In this document: positions 1 through 7,664 of the stretch, one piece after another
Layout of the letters: every line of letters begins with the position of its first letter
Numbering within the stretch: the first letter of the stretch is position 1
From: Paenibacillus humicola
Lineage (GTDB): Bacteria > Bacillota > Bacilli > Paenibacillales > Paenibacillaceae
Direction: 5' to 3'
Assembly (NCBI RefSeq): GCF_028826105.1
Contig: NZ_JAQGPL010000001.1
Location: 3,746,501-3,810,500 of the forward strand
Length of the DNA stretch: 64,000 bases
The notes under the pieces: generated by a model
What the model saw: only the letters and a program-made list of their open reading frames with translations
Database searches by the model: none
What the model was told of the DNA's origin: nothing
Translations under genes and position numbers: made by a program

Positions 1-169
1 GGGCGAAAGCGTTGTACATAATAATGTTGGAAACCCCGACAACCGCGATGATGAGCGACCCGAGATGGCCGACCATGATCAGGTTGACGGTGCCGGTGAC
101 CGTCTGCGTCGCGAACGAGACGAGCGACGGAACGGCGAGCACGAGAATGGCGCCCCAGTTTTTGAACAT
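1..169 (-). CDS. MATE-family efflux transporter, N-terminal fragment
   Basis: Reading the minus strand from an ATG at 169 gives about 56 residues, beginning MFKNWGAILVLAVPS, that run off the left window edge. The piece is hydrophobic and has the pattern of the first helix of MATE/DinF-type multidrug transporters: an early LAVPSL motif, then a TVTGTVNLIMVGHLG segment. Such proteins are 12-helix inner-membrane Na+ or H+ antiporters exporting drugs or metabolites. The ribosome binding site is weak (AAAAAGG close to the ATG), so the start is not certain. The gene lies downstream of yqeY in the same direction but is separated from it by a terminator. Family assignment rests on the N-terminus only. 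Confidence 0.6.
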   Translation of the reverse strand, partial: MFKNWGAILVLAVPSLVSFATQTVTGTVNLIMVGHLGSLIIAVVGVSNIIMYNAFA

Positions 170-255
170 AGCCTTTTTGCAGTCCCCGTTCCTTCGGCAG
201 AAGCCGATTTTGACGATAGACCTATTTTGAAGGCGGAGGCAGCGGCTGTCAACAC

Positions 256-287
256 GAAAAAACACTCCCAAGCTGCAGGGAGTGTTC
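256..287 (-). terminator. Rho-independent terminator after yqeY
   Basis: Perfect 9-bp stem AACACTCCC / GGGAGTGTT (261-269 and 278-286) with an 8-nt loop. On the minus strand it is followed by a T run. It sits just past the yqeY stop and ends the HIT-rpsU-yqeY direction. Confidence 0.85.
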
Positions 288-302
288 GGCTGAAAGCGTA
301 TG

Positions 303-746
303 TTATTGCAGAAATTGCTGCACGATCGTATTTACTAGTTTACCGTCAGCGCGCCCTTTTACCTTCGGCATGAGGGCAGCCATGACTTTCCCCATCTCGG
401 CTTTGGAAGAAGCACCGGTTTCCTGGATGGTCTGCTGAACAATCACTTTGATCTCTTCTTCGTTCAGCTGCTGAGGAAGGTATGCACTAATAATTTCAAT
501 TTCTGCGGCAAGATCTGACACAAGATCGTCGCGGCCGGCTTTTTCAAATTCTTGGAGGGAATCTTTACGTTGTTTGACTTCACGACTTAAGATATCAAGC
601 ACTTCGGTGTCGTCGAGCGAACGTTTCAAGTCGATTTCCCGGTTCTTGATGGACGAACGGACCATCCGGATGACGGAAAGCTTGAATTTGTCCTGACTTT
701 TCATCGCTTGCTTCATATCGTCGTTCAATCGTTCGCTAAGGTTCAT
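303..746 (-). CDS. yqeY: GatB/YqeY domain protein
   Basis: A 147-residue soluble protein beginning MNLSERLNDDMKQAMK. It has the full-length features of the YqeY family: a basic N-terminal helical region, the stretch VIRMVRSSIKNREI, and a C-terminal GKVMAALMPKVKGRADG segment. The C-terminal helical domain is related to the tRNA-binding tail of GatB amidotransferase, and the family is thought to act on tRNA or amide metabolism, but its exact reaction is not settled. It starts 15 nt after rpsU, which is the conserved rpsU-yqeY pair of Bacilli, so the two are almost certainly co-transcribed. The RBS is AGGAGG upstream of the ATG. A terminator follows directly. Confidence 0.93.
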   Translation of the reverse strand: MNLSERLNDDMKQAMKSQDKFKLSVIRMVRSSIKNREIDLKRSLDDTEVLDILSREVKQRKDSLQEFEKAGRDDLVSDLAAEIEIISAYLPQQLNEEEIKVIVQQTIQETGASSKAEMGKVMAALMPKVKGRADGKLVNTIVQQFLQ

Positions 747-761
747 TGCGGAAGGATCCTC

Positions 762-935
762 CTAAAACTTTCTTTTACGCGCAGCCTCGGACTTTTTCTT
801 GCGTTTGACACTAGGCTTCTCATAATGCTTGCGTTTCTTCACCTCGGCCAAGACGCCATCCTTTGCGATCGAACGCTTGAAGCGGCGGAGTGCAGCATCG
901 ATTGTCTCGTTTTTGCGAACTTTTGTTTCAGACAC
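762..935 (-). CDS. rpsU: 30S ribosomal protein S21
   Basis: A 57-residue very basic protein. The C-terminal block [20 protein letters not shown] is diagnostic of bS21, which binds the small ribosomal subunit near the 16S rRNA 3' end and helps initiation. I chose the GTG at 935 because it gives the usual 57 residues ([10 protein letters not shown]...) and lies after an AGGGAGGG ribosome binding site. The longer frame up to 989 would add 18 residues found in no S21. It is followed closely by yqeY. Confidence 0.96.
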   Translation of the reverse strand: MSETKVRKNETIDAALRRFKRSIAKDGVLAEVKKRKHYEKPSVKRKKKSEAARKRKF

Positions 936-1075
936 CAGTTTTCCCTCCCTCCGAAACAGACCGTCCAAGAAGAACACACGGTTTATCAAACTTCATTATA
1001 TGTCAAGACGAAAGTCAGTGTCAACTTAAGGCAGCTGCATGCTGCCGGTTCCCTTTCTTCCGTCCCGGCTTCCCA

Positions 1076-1417
1076 TTAACCGGTAACCGCGCCGAGCTTC
1101 CTGCCGCCCAGCAGATGCAGGTGCAGATGGTAAACGACCTGGCCGCCGTCGGCATTGCAATTGTTGACGAGCCGGTAGCCGGATTCGGCGATCCCCTGCT
1201 CCGCGGCGATTTGGCGGGCGACCGTGAAGATTTCGGCCATCAGGGCGTCATGCTCCGCCGCGACATCGTTCATCGTAGGAATATGCGCCTTCGGAATGAT
1301 CAAAATATGTACCGGAGCGGCGGGCTGAATATCGTGAAAAGCCAAAATGCGTTCGTTCTCGAACACCTTGCGCGAAGGAACGGAACCTTCGACGATTTTG
1401 CAAAAAATACAATCCAT
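1076..1417 (-). CDS. HIT family (HinT-like) purine nucleotide hydrolase
   Basis: A 113-residue protein with the histidine-triad signature HLHLHLL at residues 97-103, where the middle histidines form the nucleotidyl-transfer site. The N-terminus MDCIFCKIVEG carries the CxxC typical of bacterial HinT/Hit proteins, which can bind zinc. HinT enzymes hydrolyse AMP-phosphoramidates and related adenylates in the cytoplasm. Length and motif spacing match the family. A GGGAGG ribosome binding site sits 9 nt before the ATG. It lies about 140 nt upstream of rpsU in the same direction, a frequent arrangement in Paenibacillaceae and other Firmicutes. Confidence 0.93.
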   Translation of the reverse strand: MDCIFCKIVEGSVPSRKVFENERILAFHDIQPAAPVHILIIPKAHIPTMNDVAAEHDALMAEIFTVARQIAAEQGIAESGYRLVNNCNADGGQVVYHLHLHLLGGRKLGAVTG

Positions 1418-1536
1418 CCTAAGCTACCTCCCGCTCTTTGAATACGCGTTTCACCTTTCCATCATACCGAAAAAAACAGGGCTCGTCCAATCGAACGGGA
1501 AGCCGGCGCCAGGCGGAGCGCCGTCTTCCAAGCAAG

Positions 1537-1968
1537 TTACCAGAAAAACGGAAGGAGCGAAAATGCGACCAGTGCGGTAAGAGGAAATACCCGGCGAATG
1601 AATCTTCGCCGCGGAAAGAACGGAGACGGCGCAAACGGAGCGAAGGGAACGAAGCCCCGATGATAATCGTACTCTCCGCAATAAGGGACCGCCAGGTAGA
1701 CATGCTCGTCGTCGATATGTTCGACAAACCCGTCGCAGCACCAGCCGTCTTTCGTCTGCACCATGACGTATCGATATTTATGGTCGTGGCACCACTTTTT
1801 TACTTCGTGAACCTCCATCGGCTTTTTGTGCTCCGGCATTGCTGCCGGCATAACCGCCGTCGGTTTTTTGTGCTCCGGCATCACCGCCGTCGGTTTTTTA
1901 TGCATTTCATGGACGACGGGAGCGGTGGACGTTTTCGTCACCGGCGAAGTTGAAGCCTTGCTTTCCAT
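1537..1968 (-). CDS. Repeat-containing small protein of unknown function
   Basis: A protein of about 143 residues that I do not recognise. It has three parts: an N-terminal Thr/Ser/Lys-rich stretch; two and a half copies of a repeat with core HKKPTAVMP; and a compact Cys/Trp/Tyr-rich segment (KKWCHDHKYRYVMVQ, GWCCDGFVEHID, YLAVPYCGEYDY) that looks like a small beta-rich domain. A hydrophobic C-terminus (VFPLTALVAFSLLPFFW) follows a basic RRRFIRR patch and could be a membrane anchor. Start choice: the ATG at 1968 lies 11 nt after a perfect AGGAGG. An ATG at 1977 is too close to that site, and a GTG at 2007 has only a weak GGAG. It might be a sporulation or surface protein, but this is speculation. 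Confidence 0.6.
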   Translation of the reverse strand: MESKASTSPVTKTSTAPVVHEMHKKPTAVMPEHKKPTAVMPAAMPEHKKPMEVHEVKKWCHDHKYRYVMVQTKDGWCCDGFVEHIDDEHVYLAVPYCGEYDYHRGFVPFAPFAPSPFFPRRRFIRRVFPLTALVAFSLLPFFW

Positions 1969-2160
1969 GCGGGTCATAACCTCCTGAAAGTGATTGCTGC
2001 GCTGCACGAACGGCTCCGCGATACCACGCGTACTAGTCGTTCCGTCAGCGCTTGCCGTTTGTCTGTTCCATGGTATTCGCCCGTAGGCGTTTGGCTACCG
2101 TTTCATCAAAAAATAGGCGCGTGCCCCTCCCGCCTGAGAACCGGAATCAATGCCGAAACG

Positions 2161-2179
2161 ATTAGACTATGAGTCTAAT
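2161..2179. promoter_or_regulatory. Candidate TetR operator palindrome
   Basis: A perfect inverted repeat, ATTAGACT-N3-AGTCTAAT, lies about 60 nt upstream of the TetR-domain gene. Symmetry and length suit a TetR dimer. A -10-like TATAAT follows at 2210-2215, so binding here could control the downstream promoter. Autoregulation is inferred from position only. Confidence 0.5.
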
Positions 2180-2209
2180 TTGAGATAGATAACGCCCTTT
2201 CCAACGAGG

Positions 2210-2231
2210 TATAATGGAAAGGAACGGGGGG
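2210..2231 (+). promoter_or_regulatory. -10 box and ribosome binding site of the TetR-oxidoreductase gene
   Basis: TATAAT at 2210-2215 is a consensus -10 element; no good -35 was found at 17 bp. A GGGGGG Shine-Dalgarno-like run at 2226-2231 lies 6 nt before the ATG at 2238 and favours that start over the in-frame ATG at 2214. Confidence 0.4.
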
Positions 2232-2237
2232 ATCGGT

Positions 2238-4157
2238 ATGAGATTCATGCGCCCGTCCACCCGCCAAAAACGCGATTTCGTCGTGGAAACGGCACTCAAG
2301 CTGTTTCGCGAACGCGGCTTCGAGCAGGTATCGGTGGACGAGATCATCCATGCGACCGGAACTTCGAAGGGTACCTTTTACCACTATTTCAAAAGCAAGG
2401 ACGAGCTGCTCGTCGAGCTGCCCCGGCGGCAAATGGATGCGGCGCGCCAGTGGGCGCAGCAGCGGCCTTCGCGGGTCGCTTTCATCCAGCGTCATATCGA
2501 ACGGCTGTTTATCGACCTCGGGTCGGTTTTGGAGCCGATGCCGAAGGTGGTCCGCAGCCTGATCGCCCTGCAGATGGAGCACGATGAGCTGAGACGCCAG
2601 CTGACGATGCTGGAGGCTTACGTCGTGACGGAAATCGCCGATTGGGTCGGCGACCGGAGAAAAGCCATGCTGCTCTATACGATCTATGCGGGAACCGTCG
2701 TCGGATGGGCGACGCATGGCGGCAGTCTTTCGGACGCATTGCGCATGCATCTGGCAACGGCCTGGGATGGACTGCGGGGACAAAACGAGACAACGACGAA
2801 TGGAGACGGCAGCTCCGGCTTGCCGTTCATCGAGGAGGAAACGAAAATGAAAATCGCAATTATCGGAGGCGGCCTTGCAGGCCTGACGGCGGCCGCCTAT
2901 TTATCGGCCCGGCCCGGCGTGGAAGGCGTCCTGTTCGAACGCAGCCCCCAGCTCGGCGGACGTGCGTTTACGTACGAGAAGGCCGGCTTTACGCTTAACT
3001 ATGGCGCGCACGCCATTTACGGCATCGACCGTCATACGCTTTCGGTCATGGAGCGGGAGCTCGGCTTGTCGTTCGGCAGCAAGCAGGTCGACAAGCGGAA
3101 GGTGATGTACGAGAAAGGCGATCAGGTGACGCCAGCCCCGCTCGACGCGATCAATCTGGTAAAGACCGAGGTGCTGACCGCGGCGCAGAAGGTCCGCTTC
3201 GTGGCGGAAATTGCCGCGGTCGTCGCCAACATTCATCAGGTGAAAAATTATGCGACGCTTGGCGACTACCTTGCCGAATCCGGCGCGGGCGAGGATGTCA
3301 AGGAGCTGTGGGAGCATCTGGTCTGCAGCAACTTCTTCATCACTCCGGAAGACGCGCGGCGCGTGCCCGGACCCGTCATCAGCGCATATTACCACAACTT
3401 GTTTCTGTCGCAGCGCCCCGTCAACTACGTGCTCGGCAGCTGGGCCGTCATCACGAACCAGCTGCGCGCCAAAATCGATCAGAGCGGCCGCTGGACGTTC
3501 GCCCTGCAGGAAGGCGTCGACGGCATCCGCTACGAGAACGGCAAATATATTTTGAAGACCAAATCGCGCGAGGAAGCGTTCGACCGCATCGTCTTCGCCA
3601 TGCCGGTGCAGCAGGTCGTCAAGCTGCTTCGCGGCACTCCGTGGGAGCCGTTCCTTGAGCCGTACGAGCGGAACACGCCGACGGAAGTCATGGTGTACGA
3701 CGTCGGCTTCAATCGTATCGTAGCCCGGCCGTTCAGCTATATCAGCGATATGAACAACAAAATGTTCATTTCCGACGTATCGGCAACGGACCATACGCTC
3801 ATTCCCGAAGGCGGCCAGCTGCTGCAGGGCATCGCTTATCTGAGCGACGAGACGCACGGAGGCGAGAATGGCCGCAAAGCATACCTTGAGGAACGCACGG
3901 CGCAAATGGAGGCGCTGTTCGACCGCCATTATCCGGGCTGGCGCGACGCCGTCGCCGTTAAGCGGGTTTCCAAGAAAGCGATGGTGCAAAGCGTCAAAAA
4001 TGTCGTTGGCAACCGCCTGCTGCCCAGCCGGATCGAAAGCATGCCCTTCTACTTTTGCGGCGACGGCTGCGAGGGCAAAGGCGAGCTGGCCGAGCGGGCC
4101 TTCTCGAGCGCGCGCCGCGTCGCGCAGCTGCTGGCGGAAGAGCTTGCCCGGGTCTAA
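2238..4157 (+). CDS. TetR regulator fused in frame to an FAD-dependent oxidoreductase
   Basis: One open frame of 639 residues joins two modules. Residues about 1-190 are a TetR-type regulator: the HTH block SVDEIIHATGTSKGTFYHYF is followed by a helical ligand-binding domain. Residues about 204-639 are a NAD(P)/FAD-binding amine-oxidase/phytoene-desaturase-like flavoprotein, with the dinucleotide motif IIGGGLAGLTAA, the second-strand acidic and GG region ERSPQLGGRAFTY, and a C-terminal FAD motif around FYFCGDGCEGKGE. No stop separates them, but an excellent ribosome binding site (GAGGAGG at 2832-2838) precedes an internal ATG at 2847, exactly where a free oxidoreductase would begin. So it may be a true fusion, two coupled products, or a recently lost stop codon. 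The oxidoreductase substrate is unknown. rpiA follows after 24 nt. The upstream palindrome may be the operator. Confidence 0.8.
   Translation: MRFMRPSTRQKRDFVVETALKLFRERGFEQVSVDEIIHATGTSKGTFYHYFKSKDELLVELPRRQMDAARQWAQQRPSRVAFIQRHIERLFIDLGSVLEPMPKVVRSLIALQMEHDELRRQLTMLEAYVVTEIADWVGDRRKAMLLYTIYAGTVVGWATHGGSLSDALRMHLATAWDGLRGQNETTTNGDGSSGLPFIEEETKMKIAIIGGGLAGLTAAAYLSARPGVEGVLFERSPQLGGRAFTYEKAGFTLNYGAHAIYGIDRHTLSVMERELGLSFGSKQVDKRKVMYEKGDQVTPAPLDAINLVKTEVLTAAQKVRFVAEIAAVVANIHQVKNYATLGDYLAESGAGEDVKELWEHLVCSNFFITPEDARRVPGPVISAYYHNLFLSQRPVNYVLGSWAVITNQLRAKIDQSGRWTFALQEGVDGIRYENGKYILKTKSREEAFDRIVFAMPVQQVVKLLRGTPWEPFLEPYERNTPTEVMVYDVGFNRIVARPFSYISDMNNKMFISDVSATDHTLIPEGGQLLQGIAYLSDETHGGENGRKAYLEERTAQMEALFDRHYPGWRDAVAVKRVSKKAMVQSVKNVVGNRLLPSRIESMPFYFCGDGCEGKGELAERAFSSARRVAQLLAEELARV
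2832..2849 (+). promoter_or_regulatory. Internal ribosome binding site and ATG for the oxidoreductase module
   Basis: GAGGAGG followed 8 nt later by ATG (2847-2849) at the exact N-terminus of the Rossmann fold (MKIAIIGGG). This spacing is ideal. It implies that a separate 436-residue oxidoreductase can be translated as well as, or instead of, the fusion. Confidence 0.7.
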
Positions 4158-4181
4158 AATGGCGAGAAGGAGCGGATCACA

Positions 4182-4883
4182 TTGAATCAGGATTCCAGCG
4201 CACAGGCAACAGGAAAACGGGCGGCGGCCGAAGAAGCGGTCCGGCGCATCGAGAGCGGCATGACCGTCGGGCTCGGCACAGGATCGACCGCGGTCTATGC
4301 GATCCGCAAAATCGGGGAGTTCGTGCAAGGCGGGCTGTCGATCCGGGCAGTTGCCACTTCGGTACAATCGGAGCGGCTTGCCCGCGAGCTCGGCATTCCG
4401 ATCTCCCCCTTTGCCGATATTGACGGCATTGACGTAACGATCGACGGCGCCGACGAGGTCGACGGCGCATTCAACGCCATCAAAGGCGGCGGCGGCGCGC
4501 TGCTGCGCGAGAAAATCGTCGCCGCCGCAAGCAGGACGCTGATCCTCGTCGTCGATGAAAGCAAGGTCGTCCGGCGTCTCGGCGCTTTCCCCCTGCCTGT
4601 GGAAATTGTTCCGTTCGGCAAGGAGCTGACTTTGGCCAAGCTGACGGAGCTGGGCGGAAATCCGGTCGTTCGCCTCGCACGGGACGGCTCCGTCTATACG
4701 ACCGACAACGGCAATTATATCGCGGACTGCAACTTCGGCTCCATCGGCGATCCGGGCCGGCTGACCGCGCAGCTGAATGCGATTCCCGGCGTCGTGGAAA
4801 ACGGCCTGTTCGTCGGGATGGCGAGCGGGGTTATCGTCGGCAGGGCCGACGGATCGGCGGCGCCGCTTGTTCGCCAATCGTGA
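4182..4883 (+). CDS. rpiA: Ribose-5-phosphate isomerase A
   Basis: A 233-residue cytoplasmic enzyme that interconverts ribose 5-phosphate and ribulose 5-phosphate in the pentose phosphate pathway. Family motifs are clear: MTVGLGTGSTAVYAI (phosphate loop), DVTIDGADEVD (catalytic acids), IKGGGGALLREKI and VDESK. Length matches bacterial RpiA. The start is TTG at 4182, with GGAG about 9 nt upstream. It lies 24 nt after the TetR-oxidoreductase frame and is probably on the same transcript. A repeat-rich non-coding stretch follows. Confidence 0.96.
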   Translation: MNQDSSAQATGKRAAAEEAVRRIESGMTVGLGTGSTAVYAIRKIGEFVQGGLSIRAVATSVQSERLARELGIPISPFADIDGIDVTIDGADEVDGAFNAIKGGGGALLREKIVAAASRTLILVVDESKVVRRLGAFPLPVEIVPFGKELTLAKLTELGGNPVVRLARDGSVYTTDNGNYIADCNFGSIGDPGRLTAQLNAIPGVVENGLFVGMASGVIVGRADGSAAPLVRQS

Positions 4884-4899
4884 AGGACGCCGGCGGCCT

Positions 4900-5042
4900 G
4901 CGGAACAATCGCGGATGTGCTGATCTGTAAAGGACGCTGGCGATCGGCGGAACAATCGCGGATGTGCTGATCTGCCGACCGCGGAACAATCGCGGATGTG
5001 CTGATCTGCCGACCGCGGAACAATCGCGGATGTGCTGATCTG
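4900..5042. repeat. Four-copy tandem repeat (28-bp core, 34-bp period)
   Basis: The 337-nt gap between rpiA and the alpha-xylosidase holds four identical 28-bp copies at 4900-4927, 4947-4974, 4981-5008 and 5015-5042, with core GGAACAATCGCGGATGTG. Copies 2-4 are spaced exactly 34 bp apart with linker CCGACC. Copy 1 is 47 bp from copy 2, and its linker repeats an AGGACGCYGGCG element also found just before copy 1. Each copy with its flank contains a CCGCG/CGCGG dyad around GAACAAT. Frames through the repeat have no credible start or homology, so I treat it as non-coding. Confidence 0.9.
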
Positions 5043-5161
5043 GCGCCGTCGGATGGCATCGCCCCCGCAAAATACCCCGCTCCCATCGTACGATCCGCGG
5101 TGCTTAACGGCGACCAATCGCTTGCATAAAGAGTAGAATGAGCAATTCGCACGGCATGACG

Positions 5162-5203
5162 CGAAACGCCCTTCGGCCATGGTATAGGCCGAAGGGCGTT
5201 TCG
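5162..5203. terminator. Bidirectional terminator hairpin between rpiA and yicI
   Basis: A 17-bp perfect stem (5162-5178 with 5187-5203) and an 8-nt loop between converging genes. The flanks are only moderately T-rich, but position and stem strength support termination in both directions. Confidence 0.75.
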
Positions 5204-5220
5204 TTGTTTGGTGAAGCTTC

Positions 5221-7542
5221 TTACAGCGTCACAATGATCGACTGCCTGCCGGGTTCGGGCGTCAGCTTCAGCCCGCGCGCGGTCGTCTCGCCCGTCGCGC
5301 CTTCGATCCGGGAGGCTTCGCGGATGCCGCGCAGCATCACGCTCCAAAGCTTGACCGCTCCCTCCGCCGTGATCGAGATCCGGCTGCCGGTACGCGACGC
5401 TTTGGCCGCCACCTGCAGCTCTCCGTTCAAGCCGTGGACCGGAGCGGCGGCTTCCGCACCGTCTACCAGCTCGAACAGCTCAAACGATACGCCGTCGGCG
5501 TAATCGTAATCCGGCCGCAGATCGTCGGCGCCCACAGCCAGCAGCGTATTCGGCCGCACGAGTAGCGGCAGGCTCATATAGCCGTGCGTTTCCCGCCGCC
5601 ACGCCCCGCCCTCGATCGTTTCGCCCGTAAAATAATTTGTCCAGCGTCCTTCCGGCACGTAGTAGCGGACGCTGCCGTCCGGCCGGAAGATCGGCGCGAC
5701 GAGCAGGCTTTGGCCCAGCATATACTGGAGATCGAGCGGATGGCAGGTCGGGTCCTCCGGAAACTCGAGCACCATCGCGCGCATCACCGGCCGCCCGAAC
5801 TGCGAAGCCTCGACCGCAGCCGCGAACAGGTACGGCATCAGGCTGCTTTTGAGCTTCGTGAAAAACCGGAGAACGTCGACCGCCTCCTCGTCGAACAGCC
5901 ACGGCACCCGGTACGATTCGTTGCCGTGCAGGCGGCTGTGCGAGGACAGCAGGCCGAACGCGACCCAGCGCTTGTAAATGTCCGGCGGCGCGGTCCGCTC
6001 GAAGCCGCTGATGTCGTGACTCCAGAAGCCGAAGCCCGAGAGGCCGAGCGACAGACCGCCGCGCAGCGATTCGGCCATCGATTCGTATGTCGCGGAGCAA
6101 TCGCCGCCCCAGTGCACCGGAAACTGCTGGCTGCCTGCCGCCGCCGAACGGGCGAACAGCATCGCTTCGTTTTTGCCGAGCTTCTCCTCAAGCACCTCGA
6201 AGACCGCCCGATTGAACAGAAACGTATAATAGTTGTGCATTTTATCCGGGTCGGAGCCGTCGAAATAAACGACATCCGTCGGAATGCGCTCGCCGAAATC
6301 CGTTTTGAAGCAGTCAACCCCCTGGTCGACGAGACGCCTCAAATGACTCTTATACCATTCCGCCGCATCCGGGTTCGTGAAATCGACGAGTCCCATGCCC
6401 GCCTGCCACATATCCCACTGCCAAACGTCGCCGTCTTTCGTTTTGAGCAAATAGCCTTTCTCCATGCCCTCCCGGAACAGCGGCGATTTTTGCGCAATAT
6501 ACGAATTGATCCAGACGCAAATTTTCAGCCCGCGGTCCTTGAGCCGCTTCAGCATGCCTTCCGGATCCGGGAAAACGGCGGGGTCCCATTCGAAATCGCA
6601 CCACTGGTACTCCTTCATCCAGAAGCAGTCGAAATGGAACACGTGCAGCGGAAGATTGCGCTTCTCCATTCCTTCGATAAACGAGTTGACGGTCGCTTCG
6701 TCGTAATCGGTCGTAAACGACGTCGTCAGCCACAGCCCGAACGACCAAGCCGGAGGCAGCGCGGGCTTGCCCGTCAGCGTCGTATAATTGTTCAGGACAT
6801 CCTTCAGCGTACGGCCGCCGATCACGTAATACTCGAGCGTTTCGCCCGGGACGCTGAACTGCACCTTGGATACGTGCTCCGACGCAATCTCGAACGAGAC
6901 GCGTTCCGGATGGTTGACGAAAACGCCGTAGCCTTCGCTTGACAGGTAAAACGGCACGTTCTTGTAAGCCTGCTCGCTGCTTGTCCCGCCGTCTTCGTTC
7001 CAGATGTCGACGACCTGGCCGTTTTTCACAAACGGCGTAAACCGCTCGCCAAGCCCGTAAACCGATTCGCCGACACCAAGGTCAAGCTGCTCGCGGAAAA
7101 AGGCGGATTTTTCCTTCGTCTCGATATACCCGGCTCGCCGCGGACCGCTTCCGGTAATGCGTTTACCGTAATTGTGAAAGGCGATTTCCCACGGGCCGTC
7201 CTTGCGGATAGCTGCCGTCAGCCCGCCGCTCTGCAGCGTCGCTGCATCGTCGCCATTTTCGATCGTCACGCGATGATTCCCATCTTCAAAAACGGTGAAT
7301 GCCGGACCTTTCGGCCTTTTGCCGGCATGATGCGTCCAGCGCACTTTAATGACGTCGGCGAAGGGCGAGCTGAGCTCCACGTTCAGCAGCGGAGCGTTTA
7401 ACGTATCCCCTTTGGTGCGGATGTTTTTGCAGGCGGCATGAACCGAAAGCTGCTGTTCGTCCGCTGTCAGATCGCGTATTTCGACCGGGTGGCTGATACG
7501 GATGCCGTCTTTCAGCATCCAGTAGCCGTCAGTAAATTTCAA
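5221..7542 (-). CDS. yicI: Alpha-xylosidase, glycoside hydrolase family 31 (YicI type)
   Basis: A 773-residue cytoplasmic enzyme very close in length and sequence to Escherichia coli YicI, which releases alpha-linked xylose from isoprimeverose-like oligosaccharides. Visible landmarks: an N-terminal beta-sandwich, the long conserved barrel segment (PPAWSFGLWLTTSFTT), the catalytic nucleophile Asp415 in KTDFGER, and the acid/base Asp481 in HWGGDC. The FxxDCFWM aglycone loop of YicI is also present. There is no signal peptide. The start is TTG at 7542 with GGAGG 8 nt upstream. It is divergent from an AraC regulator gene that probably controls it in response to a sugar. A strong terminator follows. 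Confidence 0.95.
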   Translation of the reverse strand: MKFTDGYWMLKDGIRISHPVEIRDLTADEQQLSVHAACKNIRTKGDTLNAPLLNVELSSPFADVIKVRWTHHAGKRPKGPAFTVFEDGNHRVTIENGDDAATLQSGGLTAAIRKDGPWEIAFHNYGKRITGSGPRRAGYIETKEKSAFFREQLDLGVGESVYGLGERFTPFVKNGQVVDIWNEDGGTSSEQAYKNVPFYLSSEGYGVFVNHPERVSFEIASEHVSKVQFSVPGETLEYYVIGGRTLKDVLNNYTTLTGKPALPPAWSFGLWLTTSFTTDYDEATVNSFIEGMEKRNLPLHVFHFDCFWMKEYQWCDFEWDPAVFPDPEGMLKRLKDRGLKICVWINSYIAQKSPLFREGMEKGYLLKTKDGDVWQWDMWQAGMGLVDFTNPDAAEWYKSHLRRLVDQGVDCFKTDFGERIPTDVVYFDGSDPDKMHNYYTFLFNRAVFEVLEEKLGKNEAMLFARSAAAGSQQFPVHWGGDCSATYESMAESLRGGLSLGLSGFGFWSHDISGFERTAPPDIYKRWVAFGLLSSHSRLHGNESYRVPWLFDEEAVDVLRFFTKLKSSLMPYLFAAAVEASQFGRPVMRAMVLEFPEDPTCHPLDLQYMLGQSLLVAPIFRPDGSVRYYVPEGRWTNYFTGETIEGGAWRRETHGYMSLPLLVRPNTLLAVGADDLRPDYDYADGVSFELFELVDGAEAAAPVHGLNGELQVAAKASRTGSRISITAEGAVKLWSVMLRGIREASRIEGATGETTARGLKLTPEPGRQSIIVTL

Positions 7543-7564
7543 CTCGAATCCCTCCGTTTCGTAT

Positions 7565-7593
7565 AGTATAATGATATTGACTTTATCTTTGAA
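7565..7593 (-). promoter_or_regulatory. Probable sigma-A promoter of the alpha-xylosidase gene
   Basis: Minus strand: -35 TTCAAA, 17-bp spacer, -10 TATACT, then the leader and the GGAGG before the TTG start. It lies in the short AT-rich divergent region shared with the AraC gene, where that regulator would be expected to bind. Confidence 0.5.
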
Positions 7594-7664
7594 AATCTTT
7601 CTACATTTTGCTAATTGATATTAGCATTTTGACCTTTATAGACGAAGAAAGGCTGGTGAAGCCG

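Noticed and set aside
4900..5042. CRISPR array
   Set aside because: Repeats are identical but linkers are 6 nt and the same each time; there are no spacers and no cas genes.
2901..5180. A 759-codon minus-strand frame opposite the oxidoreductase and rpiA
   Set aside because: It mirrors well-supported genes and runs into the tandem repeats, giving a DQHIRDCS repeat peptide. No start context, composition like a shadow frame.
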